NCBI RefSeq assembly: GCF_021730395.1
Contig: NW_026463321.1
Location: 1-64,000, forward strand
Length of the DNA stretch: 64,000 bases
Reading direction: 5' to 3'
Source of the DNA: Mercenaria mercenaria
Lineage: Eukaryota; Mollusca; Bivalvia; Venerida; Veneridae
Both the position numbers and the translations under genes were made by a program. Positions 47,101 to 57,644 of the stretch are shown here, piece by piece. The notes under the pieces are model-generated. The model ran no database searches. It was given only the letters and a program-made list of their open reading frames with translations, and was not told the DNA's origin. Position 1 is the first letter of the stretch. Every line of letters begins with the position of its first letter.

Positions 47101-49520
47101 TTTTTATTTATTTTGTAATAAAAAAAGATAGACTTTAGCCTCCACTAGTTCTTTTCATAAGAATAAAATATTGCCATGAATATAAAATCTGAGGCATAAT
47201 TTTCACATTTAATACTGCGATTTAATGGTTCATAAAATTGTAGTTTTATTGCTCCGATAGGTCGTTCAGCTACCAATCGTTAGATCCTATGTAAATGTAG
47301 CAGATGGATAAAAATATCATAGAACGATATATAACTTATATGCCCTATTTCTGACTTAAACACATAAAGCTGGAATATTGTCATTTAACATCTGTATTAA
47401 CAGTTATGAATAGTGAAATTCATTTTTGCTATTTCAAATCATCGGCAGTTGTTTTTGCTCAGTGTCATTTAACAGGCAAGATTACAGAATAAAGTCGGGA
47501 AGGCACGCACGTGGGATATCACGAATTGCGAGCCTTTAAACGAAATTCAACACAATTCTTCAAAATTTAAACTAGTTTATCACATTGTGTCATGGTCATA
47601 ACTGATTTTTTTTGAAGCACTTGTACTCTTTAAGGACTTCGAACTGATATAGATTTAGAGGACGTTTTATTTTATAACATATTGTCCTTGGGAGTAAATG
47701 CAAATTTTCCACATGATTCAGTTTTTGAATGATATTCTTGATATTTTGAAGTTAGCAGATTGAACGTCAGGGTAAAGGAGACCTTGTGCCCCTAAACAGA
47801 TTTATTTATTGGAGAATGGTTGGGCCTATGGCAGTTCCTCTTCTTATTTATATAACAAGTTAACTGCTTTTGGTGAGCAGATGATCAAAATTATTTTTAG
47901 GGCAAAGTCAGTCGTCCGCTTACCTTTCCAGACTGTTTTGCGGGTGGAGGCGCACAGGCATGTCTTATTTATCATGGTGCATAGATGCTTACAGTAAAAA
48001 ATGCACGTAATAGAACTTAAGTTTCACAATGCAAATGATAAGTATTTTCTGTAAATAGTTTTCTACTGTAAACTAGTTATCTCGCGCAATGTAACCTATT
48101 TTTATCGTGTAATTTAATTTTGGAAACTTTCAGACTACACTTCATATGTAATCGGACCTTGCAGTTGCTTCTAGCGTATTCAACAGTTTAATTTTGATTT
48201 CTGTGTGACCAGTAACTATGTACTAGTAATATTTGTAAACTATAGCTGTCATCGAGTCATTCTGAGTGTAACAAAGGCCTCTATGATAATGCCTTTGTCA
48301 GTTTATATTTGCAAAAAGTACAACATTCAAACACTAAGAAATACAGTACTTGTTATAATGATTATTGAATACTGGAATCGAACAATTATCTACAAATGTA
48401 ATCAAGGGAACATATTTTCGTGAAACTCAAGAGGATGTTCTGTCCCAATAATTGTAGCCAGCATCATAGTTAGAAAGGTACTTGGTTGACGATATGCCTT
48501 GTGTGCATTCAAGACCAATATTTACATATGCCGCAGTTTTCAAGCCTATTAAAAGACGTTTTCGTGCAAGAGATAAACTTTTTATGCTTCACTTTCACTC
48601 TTAAGACTTTCAAATGCTTCTTTAAAAGCTTCCAAGTGTGTATTTGAACTGCCGGGTTAAACGAAAGAGAACGTGGGCATTTCGTGATATCTAACTTTGC
48701 AAAATAAGCTATTTTTTCAAGTGTCTCGGTCACATGACCATGATTTTCTTGCTATCTATTTATAGTTTGTAATGACGTGTTAGCAGCTTTAACATTTACT
48801 GCAGCGGACCGAGAACCCATATAACCGCTAAATAGTGTGATGATTAAATCAAATTCATGTATAGTAGCAGATATGGTATGCTGCTGAACACGTGTAATTT
48901 GGCATTAGAATCCATATGCTATTATAGTAACAACTTATCATTATTATATCATATCAAATAATCATGGATATACAACACATGAAGAATTGTCTGAAACTGT
49001 ATAAAATGGGATGTTTATGTTACTGTTTATTGTATCACATATAATGTAAAAATACAGAATCAGCAGCTGTTTTTAATTTACCCTTGATCAGGCAAGGGGT
49101 ATTAATCAAAAGGAATCATGATCATAAATAATCAGTAATCGATTAACATTCAAGTAATCAGACATAATCATTAATTATGTATAATAAGCCGTCAAGCCTT
49201 CGTTCTCTCTAGTATATTTGACCGCAAAGTGTATAGAACTTTGATGCGTACTTACTAAGTGATTTATTTTATCTCGAAACTTGTACATCAAGTCACGTGC
49301 ACATTCAGTTGTTCTTTTTACATTTAATTTCATAAGATCGCACACATGCAACGTCCAATGACATCATTTTTCGTTACAAAATTACTCAATGGTCATTTAT
49401 TTTACGGACATTGCTCAACAATTTTAATATTTCAAGTTCATAAGTGTAACGGCAATTGACCTATTACATCTGTGCTTCTTCCACGACAATTAGACTGGAA
49501 AAGTGCCAAGATACGGTCAG
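47101..49520. other. Non-coding stretch between the foldback and the LINE, unit 2
   Basis: Copy of 26,581-28,850 without about 100 bp near 47,565, and with 250 extra bases at 48,537-48,786 between GCAG words. No gene supported. Confidence 0.4.
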
Positions 49521-49524
49521 TTTC

Positions 49525-51463
49525 ATGTTACAGTCTACCAACTTATTGATATCTATAATCAAATATGTAAATCCATTGACGAAAAATATCCGACATGTAT
49601 GGTATTTTGTGACATATCTAAGGCATTTGATAGAGTTTAACATAAGGGGTTAATATTCAAACTTAGACAATATGGTATCTCGGGCAATATTCTCAGCTGG
49701 ATAGATAACTACTTAAAAGACCGTTCTTAAAAGTATTCGTCAGACAATCATTTTCCGATACAAAATATGTGAATGCTGGGGTTCCTCAAGGATCAGTGAT
49801 TGGTCCCTTACTATTTTTAGTTTACGTTAATGATATTGCTGAGTCACTTATAAGTACTACTCGTCTATTTGCCGACGACAGCTCCCTTGTAGTTTCTACT
49901 AACAGCATTCCTCTCATGGAAGAAATGTTAAATTCTGATCTTGAAAAGATTTCTTCTTGGGCAAAGCAATGGCTGATCAAGTTTAACCCAGCTAAAACAG
50001 AAGTGATGTTCTTCGGGCTATCTAATTCCATGAAACCATCCCTTATTTTTGAAAATACACCGCTTAGTTTTGTCGACCATCATAAACATTTAGAAATTAT
50101 TTTCAGCCAAGATGGCAAATGGCATGACCATATCAATAATATTTTGGCATCAGCATCGAAAGTGCTCGGATCTATGCGTCAATTAAAATACAAACTGAAA
50201 CGCGTTACACTAAATCAAATTTATATAGCTTACTTAAGACCTCTTACTGAATACGCATCAATTGTTTGGGACAGTTGCACTGAGTATGAAATGAACTCTC
50301 TGGACAAAATTCAATATGAAGCTGCTAGAATAGTGACAGGTCTCGCGCGTTCCGTATCAATAGAACGTCTTACACAAGAAATAGGTTGGGTCTCCTTGTC
50401 AGATCGTAGAAAATTTTTTCAAAAACTGAATCTGATTTACAAATATAAGAATGGTCTATTGCCAGAATACCTTAGGGAACATTTTCCCAACTCTGTTGAA
50501 GATTCGACTCCTTATAAATTAAGAAACAATTCTGACTTCGTCACGTTATCAAGACGTACTGAAATGTACTCTAAATCTGTCGTCCCGTCATCACTGAATC
50601 TATGGAACGAACTCGATAATAGTATCCGAGAATCACCGACGCTTGCTTCTTTCAAATCCCATTTAAAAAATATGTTCAAACCACCAAACGTACCTAAATA
50701 CTTTTTATACGGAGAAAGATTACATTCAGTTCATCACGCACGCATGAGAAATAGGTGTAGCAACTTAAATTTTGACTTTTTTACAAACCATCTCTGAGAT
50801 GATCCTATTTGCGCATGTGGAGATGGAACTGAAGATACAGAACACTTCTTTTTCAAATGTACCCGGTTTCGAAATGCAAGACTACAACTCTTTCAAAGTA
50901 CTCGCTCTTTCCACCCATTAAGCCCACGCAAACTTCTTTTTGGTGCGGATACTTTGACTGATTCACAAAATGAAAAGATCTTTAATGATGTACAGGTATA
51001 CATAAAAAATACAGGACGATTCCATCATCAAGTATAATTATAGCGCTTCCTAGTCACAGATTACATATAGTACCTAGTTAAACAGGGGGTAGAGCATCGC
51101 GGCGGGGGTGGGGGGGGGGGGGGGTTGGGGGGAGGGGGGTGCGGTCGGTCGCGCTGGTGGCATTGTAACAGAGGTACAACCATAGATTTTGTATAATCAT
51201 CTTTTCCCTTTTTGTTTCCACTTTTTCTTTTCTTTTTTGTTTGTGTAATTGAAACATTTTTCTATGTGTTTTTCTTTATTTCTTTAAATTATAAAAACCG
51301 CCATTAGTTTAATCTACAATTATTTGACGCAGTGGGAAGGGCTGCTTATAATGTTGGTATAACTTAAAGTCCAGCCCCATTTGCTATTTTCATATTTCTG
51401 TATTAGATAAAGTGTATATTATGTAATAATGAAAATATGCAATAAAATATGATTAAACTAAAC
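49525..51463 (+). mobile_element. 5'-truncated LINE, copy 2
   Basis: Same truncated element as 28,870-30,800. Motif A again ends in DRV followed by TAA, so that stop is older than the duplication. The frame 49,769-50,797 is open for 342 codons through GVPQGSVIGPLLF, FADDSSLV, the thumb region and into the C-terminus, and ends at a TGA where copy 1 has AGA. The zinc-knuckle part continues in the same direction beyond it. The G-run tract (51,101-51,140) is longer than in copy 1. Jockey/CR1-like; not mobile. Confidence 0.85.
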
Positions 51464-52684
51464 TAAGTTTCATGTTTCCCTCGTGCAGAGCATGGTGCTG
51501 CTTTAGGGTGTTACTTTTTCTCTGTTTCCTTTGTGAATTATGAATTAATTTTACTTGATTGTTTTCTTTTTTGTTTATAAATAATCGGCATACATCAAAT
51601 AATACTGTTGTCTTCAGTAGTGTTTTGTGCAATCACTTGAGGCGGTCGCACGAGTCGGGATTCGAACACCGTTCAGCCCGTTTTCGCCAGCATTTTCTGT
51701 TACATTAATATAGCTTAACGCATCCGGTCAACATATAAGCAAGTTCTATATAACAGTGCAATTAAAATATATCAAATATTGATTCCTGGTAACTCATAAA
51801 ATTATGGTATCATTTAAAAGTGTATTGTCTACTGAAAAAGAAAATATAAATTACACGACAAAAATAGGTTAAAGAATTTTTATGTCTTTACTTTAAAGTT
51901 TTCAATGATACTTCAACAGAAATCTAGTTATTATAGTGTAAGATTGATCATTTCGCAGTCAAAAACATGACTAGTGATTTGTGCATATCATTTCGGCCAT
52001 CTAATGTATTGATTCTTGTTCAGACACAACTCCGTCAAATGATACAAAAAAGTTTGGGTGACAAGGCATCAAAAGGTTATCTATTTGTTGATCGGATACC
52101 TTAATCGATTACAGGTACAATTAGACTGTAGCCATAATCATTTTTTAAGATTATTTGTTGATTGCATTCTCTTTTCTATCTAGTAGATAGTCAAATAAAT
52201 GGATACACATTTGAAAAAGACATTGACACTTGTTTCGCTAAACGACATATTTTACAATTGTCTTACATCTCTCCATGTATTAAGTTATACACCTAGGGTG
52301 AAAGTATTTTTCATGACATCACAGAGCTATGTTAAGAACTGGTAAATATGATTGTACAATGATTTTATGGATTCATACAAAAGCTAACTCTAACCAATCT
52401 TTTAATATACAGTTCATGATTCCTGGATATGCACCTGTTTATTATTATCATTGTAGCATATAGCAAGATTCAAATTGACCTTTATAGAAAAGGTTACCCA
52501 CATGACAATAAATTGATTATATCTACACGATTCAGTGTAGAATCGCCCCTATTCCTTCTAACTTTAATCAGTCATGTCACTGTGAATCATACTTTATAAT
52601 CAATCGTTCATTGCTTTTAGGATGTATGCCGCTCTCTTTCAATCCGTGATGATGTAATATCAGCTGGCAGTATGTCTGACGTAA
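51464..52684. other. Non-coding stretch between the LINE and IRG-7
   Basis: Copy of 30,801-32,024 with scattered substitutions. No gene. Confidence 0.4.
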
Positions 52685-53890
52685 CTATTTACTTCCGTCA
52701 GTGTAGATCGCTGAAGATTTAGCAATCTGAATCGGTACCGTTTCAAACAGATTTGAAGCAAATTGATACAAGCAAGTCATGTACTTTACAAGCATGTTTG
52801 ATATCAAGGCAATGAAATTTTTGTGATCAATTTCTATTTCATCCAATTCTGACCTAAAATTGTTCTGATACTGTTTAATACCAGCCACGATTCCCTCAAC
52901 ACGGGATCGCATGAAACGTTTATTAATCTTTTTAAGTTGTTCCTTTCTTTTGTCAGCTGCTAGATCTGAAAGTCTGAATAACTCTTGATCAGCTCTAAGT
53001 GTGTCGTCGTCAATATCAAAAACTTCGCAGTAGTATTTGCTCTCCTGCTTAAGCACGTCCCTTATTATTTTCTCGGCCGATTCTGCTGTACACATCATCC
53101 CCGCTTGGAAAGCTACACACTGAATCCGCCTGAAAAGACTCCGCCATTTCATTTCAAGTATGCCTTTCGTGACAGAAGAGAGACTTGCTACTAAAACATC
53201 GGCTTTCATTCTCTCAATATCTATTGTTAGTGCTGCAACAAGACTATCAAAATCGTATTTCTCACACTCTAAACTGTCTATTAAGTAAATCTTGTCATGT
53301 GTGTGACCTTCCAGATTGATTTCACAATCTTTTCTTATAATTTCCAGTTGCTTCTCCGGGTCGTGAGAATTTGGATGTGCTCTACGATCATTGCAGATAT
53401 CTTGGTCGACATGCGATCTAACGAAGTAATACCTTTTCCCAATATCTTGTATCTCCTCCGCTAACCATGCATCGTTTTCGGTGAATCTGCATCTAGAAAT
53501 CAAAATGAAAAAGTCATAATCTTTAAGCTTGACTTTTTCTACATAACTTTCTTTCGGGAATTTTGGTGTACCTACACCCGGTAAGTCCCAAAATATTACA
53601 TTTCTGTTCCTTTTAGGTTAAGCGGAAATGTCCCGTGTTGTTTCTATTGCTCCAGTCTGCGCCCCTTCTCCAGTGTCCTCATCCAGACCAAGTATGGTGT
53701 TAATGAAAGTAGATTTTCCCGCACCTGCACTTCCGGTTACTGCCACATTCATTTTAGTTTCATGTCATTGTTTTAAGTCTTGATTTATTTCCATTCGCAG
53801 ACCATCGATACCACGCAGTTCTACAACCCTTTGGAATTTCCTTGTAAGTATGTGAACTCCAAAAATATCGTCTTTCGACACTCCAGCCAT
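52685..53890 (-). pseudogene. IRG-7: IRG-like GTPase, family A, two nonsense codons
   Basis: Twin of IRG-4. ATG at 53,890 follows the same acceptor. Two in-frame stops come from substitutions: TGA at the conserved Trp of the KQWHETK motif (about 53,767) and TAA at the Tyr of the FAYTKR region (about 53,618). From 53,503 the frame is open to the stop at 52,685, with no shift at the place where IRG-4 is broken. P-loop codons are intact (GSAGAGKST). The longest product from a downstream methionine would be 272 residues without the P-loop. So the two family A copies of the duplication are broken in different ways. Confidence 0.85.
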
Positions 53891-54643
53891 TCCTGAAAAT
53901 AGAAAATATCAGTTAGCAATGTTTTACTTTTGAACAATCTTGGTTACATTTTTGTTTCAAACTAACTCTTGTAAATAGTCTGAAAGACGTCATGATAATT
54001 AAGCGTCTGTAGTGTGAAATTCAAAAATGATATTTTTTCAAACTCTTAACGAAGATTGGGTTGGGAAGAAGGGACAACAAAAGAAATTAAACACATTCTT
54101 GCACTACACAATGAATACATAAAAAGTCTGACATAAGTTTCAAAACAAAAAAAACATAATCATGCCCCAGTGCTAGAGTCTCACTTAAAACGCAATCCCT
54201 AGTTCAGTATATGACGCATGCTATCAATCAAAGTTAGTTCAAATAAAATATTAAAAGCTTCAGTGAAAGGATGAATAAGAATGTAAAGAAATATTTTGGT
54301 CACTTTGTCAGTTATAATTATTTCTTTCATTTTCATTCAAAGACAATATTTTATTTCTCGATCTTAACGTATATATTCTAGAATTATCAGATGAATATAT
54401 ATAACCATTTACAGAAGACCTAGAACTAACTACGATGTGAAATTCAGCCTTTGCACCTAAACATTCTTCGCCAAGTAAAAGTCCCTATCAAGTTTCTAAG
54501 TAAATAAATAAGCGGGCCTGATGCATTCCCGATTTTTCTGATGATCGTAACCTTAAACAGTGTTTAAGCATAATCTGAATAATCCTTTGAGAATACACTT
54601 GCTTCATTTTGAGTTAGAATGAAAATGGACACTATTGAAAACT

Positions 54644-54842
54644 GTTATGTTTTTGTTGGGTTTTACGTCATACCGATACAATTATGGGTGACTTTACAGC
54701 TTTCTGTTACAGAGAAAGGCCTCAAGTGCCCGTCCGCGCATTACTTTATACAGGTAGAACTACCGCAAGCCAGCTGAATACCTTTCTCACATTTGAGAAC
54801 TCGAACTCACAAGGAAAGAATAAGTGATTCAACAACCTTAAC
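54644..54842 (-). mobile_element. tRNA-derived SINE, unit-2 copy
   Basis: Same insertion as 34,003-34,195. Confidence 0.6.
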
Positions 54843-55496
54843 TTAAGACCACGTAGGCTCCTTAAATATTTATCGCGTAAAATACTTTTCGTGTAATCAA
54901 AAGGGAGCGGATATGTTTTTAATACATTTATGATGACAAACAAAAAACGGCAGCCTCCCCAAACCGCAACTCGCAGCAGGACATGCACGCACACAATTCA
55001 TGGTTCGAGTCTGACCTAACTCTTAATTCACATTTTGTACTTAAATCCCACTTTTTGCTAAAATCACTGGACAGTGTAAAACAAGTGAAAATCTAAACAC
55101 GAAATTGCAACACAGGCATGTCATGTAAAACACAAAAATTGTATTTTATATTAAAGCAAACCTTAAGTCCCCAAAACGCATACATTCAATGCATACAGTT
55201 AAAAGATAAACACAACTAAGGACCTGAAGAAACAATCCATAACACAAATATCAAAACAGCTCAGTCCTAATTGGATTTAAAAACCTTCCTATCATAGAGT
55301 TCTGCACTTGTTCCTTCGGACACAGTCAAAGAGGAAAGTGTAGATTCCAACTAAAACAAAAAACCCGTGCGAAAAACATATGCGCTAAATATAATTACAT
55401 TACCTCTTTTGTCTCAGTATCGATGTTTTACTACTCCGTAACGACGTAATTTATCTAAGTGTTTGGTCTTATCTCTGTATAAATGTACTGGGCTAG

Positions 55497-55506
55497 ACGC
55501 ATGCGC
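55497..55506. promoter_or_regulatory. ACGCATGCGC palindrome (NRF1-like site)
   Basis: 335 bp upstream of the IRG-8 ATG, in the part of the intergenic region that differs from unit 1, yet with the same palindromic word. Confidence 0.35.
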
Positions 55507-55831
55507 AATACGAATCTATCAATATCAGCAAAGGATCTGATTTTTTACAAACTACTATGTCTTACATTTATATGCATTAATAAGCAATTTAGAAAAATAT
55601 CATTGGATAAGTAAATGTTCCATTTAAAGATGTAACCGTGATTTTGGTAAAGAATAAACATATTTATACGGATGACAGAATATAAACAATTGGATTTTCC
55701 TAATAACATTCCTTATCCACAGTTTTATCTGAAGATCTAATATATCGTCTCTAGGTCACAGGTGTTATAATTTTGTTTATGAATTTCTGTATTATACCAA
55801 CCAGAAATATAGTTTTTCTTTCACAAAAGGC

Positions 55832-57007
55832 ATGGATGCAAGAAATAAGAGATGGAAATCTTATATAGAGGAAAAAATAGAGGATTACAAGTCTGCATTT
55901 AAACAAAAAGGTATTACAGGACTCAATGAAGCTATATGTGAAGAATTAAACGCCTGGAAGAATGAGCCAGTCAACATTGCAGTCACAGGTGCATCTGGGG
56001 CTGGTAAGTCATCACTAATCAATGCAATACTTGGACTTTCCGCGGAGGACGACAGAGCAGCAGCAGTAGGATGCACCGAAACAACCATGACTATTAAATC
56101 TTACAAACACCCGAGAAATAAAAGATTCATGATCTGGGATTTTCCAGGAGTAGGAACAAAAAAATTCCCGAAAGAGTCTTATCTCACACTGACTAATTTT
56201 GGAAATTACGACTTTTACATTTTAGCATCATCAACGCGTTTTTATGATAATGATATATGGCTTGCAAATACTATAGCGAAGATGGGTAAACATTTTTATT
56301 TCGTCAGAACAAAATTTGGAAATAACGTTGAAAGTGAATGGAAAAAACAGAGGAGGAAGAAAAGATCAAAAGAAGATATAGAGAAGGATTTGAGAATGAA
56401 AATCTTTGAAGAATGCAAAACAAACTTAATGGAATTTGAATGTAGGAATAACATTTTTATTGTAGACAGCTATGAAACATACCATTATGACTTTATTGAA
56501 CTTGGAAAAAGAATTATCAGAGATGCTTCCGAAATAAGTGAGAAGAAACAGACAGTCATTATTCTTTCTTTGTCAGCAATGACAAAACCAGCAATTGAAG
56601 AAAAGAAACATATTTTGCAGAAGAGAATATCACGAACTGCTCTACGCGCTTCATTTGCTCTTCGAATAAAAAGATCCGACGTGCGAATATTGATGGAAGA
56701 AGAAGCATTCTACAGGAACCAATTTAAACTCGACGCAGAATCGCTTGAAAAAGATGCCATGGCATCTAATATTCAGTCGCAGTTAACGGATTTAGAGCTT
56801 AAACTGCAAAGTACAGGAGGACAAACGACAGAGAATGAACATATTTTGAATGAAGTAGAGAGTTTGATACCTTTTTTGTTGCCATTTGTAAATATTGTTA
56901 AAACATACAAGCTGAGTAAACTGTGGCTACGGAATACCCTTGAGAGCATAGTGGACTCTGCAATCGCCGTGAACGAAGCTATGGTAAAAGGACTCGCACG
57001 GTCTTAA
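55832..57007 (+). CDS. IRG-8: intact IRG-like GTPase, family B
   Basis: A 391-residue single-exon coding frame after an acceptor (CTTTCACAAAAG, then GC, then ATG). An N-terminal helical part (1-45), the P-loop GASGAGKSS at 53-61 (GKS type), TETT in G2 (82-85), the G3 motif DFPG at 103-106, and FVRTKFGNN at 157-165 where TKxD is expected: the TK is kept and the aspartate is Gly163. Residues 170-185 are basic (KKQRRKKRSK), a linker seen also in IRG-1. The C-terminal helical domain follows, with the conserved RIIRDASEISEKKQT and EEEAFYRNQFKLDA. No membrane segment. Whole, and likely the working family B gene of the locus. In vertebrates such GTPases act in cell-autonomous immunity; a role in this animal is inferred. 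Confidence 0.9.
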   Translation: MDARNKRWKSYIEEKIEDYKSAFKQKGITGLNEAICEELNAWKNEPVNIAVTGASGAGKSSLINAILGLSAEDDRAAAVGCTETTMTIKSYKHPRNKRFMIWDFPGVGTKKFPKESYLTLTNFGNYDFYILASSTRFYDNDIWLANTIAKMGKHFYFVRTKFGNNVESEWKKQRRKKRSKEDIEKDLRMKIFEECKTNLMEFECRNNIFIVDSYETYHYDFIELGKRIIRDASEISEKKQTVIILSLSAMTKPAIEEKKHILQKRISRTALRASFALRIKRSDVRILMEEEAFYRNQFKLDAESLEKDAMASNIQSQLTDLELKLQSTGGQTTENEHILNEVESLIPFLLPFVNIVKTYKLSKLWLRNTLESIVDSAIAVNEAMVKGLARS

Positions 57008-57188
57008 ACAGTACAGTCGAATCGCAAAACTAAAGAATATGTCTTCTATTGATGCCATTATTATTCATTGTATTATCGTTTATGTGCTCTAGATTGTATT
57101 ATGTAAGATAAATGGTTTATCTATCTGCTTCTAGTCTTCATTGACAATAGAGCGGACCAAATCAGTAATACTCTTTACTTCTTGAAAA

Positions 57189-57644
57189 TTTTGGTCATAT
57201 GGAAACAACTCAGTTTCCATAGGCCCACATTATAATGTTTCCAGTCATGGGCCTTTCCTAACATTTAAACTTTTGATGCAACCTACTCAGGATAAAAGAA
57301 CTATCCAACAGCTATCGAAAAACTGCAGGAAATATACCGGATGACCACTTTTGGGCACTTTTTTCTCTTTGAACTCGGATATCCCTAGTCCGGCAGTATT
57401 TCTTTATTTTACATGAAAATGCTCTACTCGTGAAACATGCATATTTCTCACACAAAATGCATCATTCCATATTATTTTAGCCAGTAATCATGGATTAAAG
57501 TTTTATTTTATGAAATAAGATAGTTTTAAAACACATCCAACATATTTTACACCAATGGGCGATCACTTTACATGGTAATATACACCTCGGAATAACTTTT
57601 TCAACCAATCAGCGATCTCGTTAGTTGTTTCCTTCTGACCAAAA
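57189..57644. mobile_element. MITE-like element private to unit 2
   Basis: 456 bp with 22-bp terminal inverted repeats (TTTTGGTCA, two or so mismatches, GGAAACAACT). Unit 1 has the empty site (TTCTTAAAAAGACGTGG at about 38,818). No target duplication that I can prove, because the ends are A/T runs. No coding frame. Confidence 0.75.

Larger units (their letters stand above)
53891..55831. promoter_or_regulatory. Divergent intergenic region of IRG-7 and IRG-8
   Basis: 1.9 kb, the shorter version of 33,232-37,474. Holds the SINE at 54,644-54,842 (minus strand), a GACGCATGCGCAA palindrome near 55,497 and acceptors next to both start codons. The first exons are not placed. Confidence 0.45.

Noticed and set aside
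49769-50797. A host gene of 342 codons
   Set aside because: It is the reverse transcriptase and downstream part of a truncated LINE with a stop in motif A just upstream.
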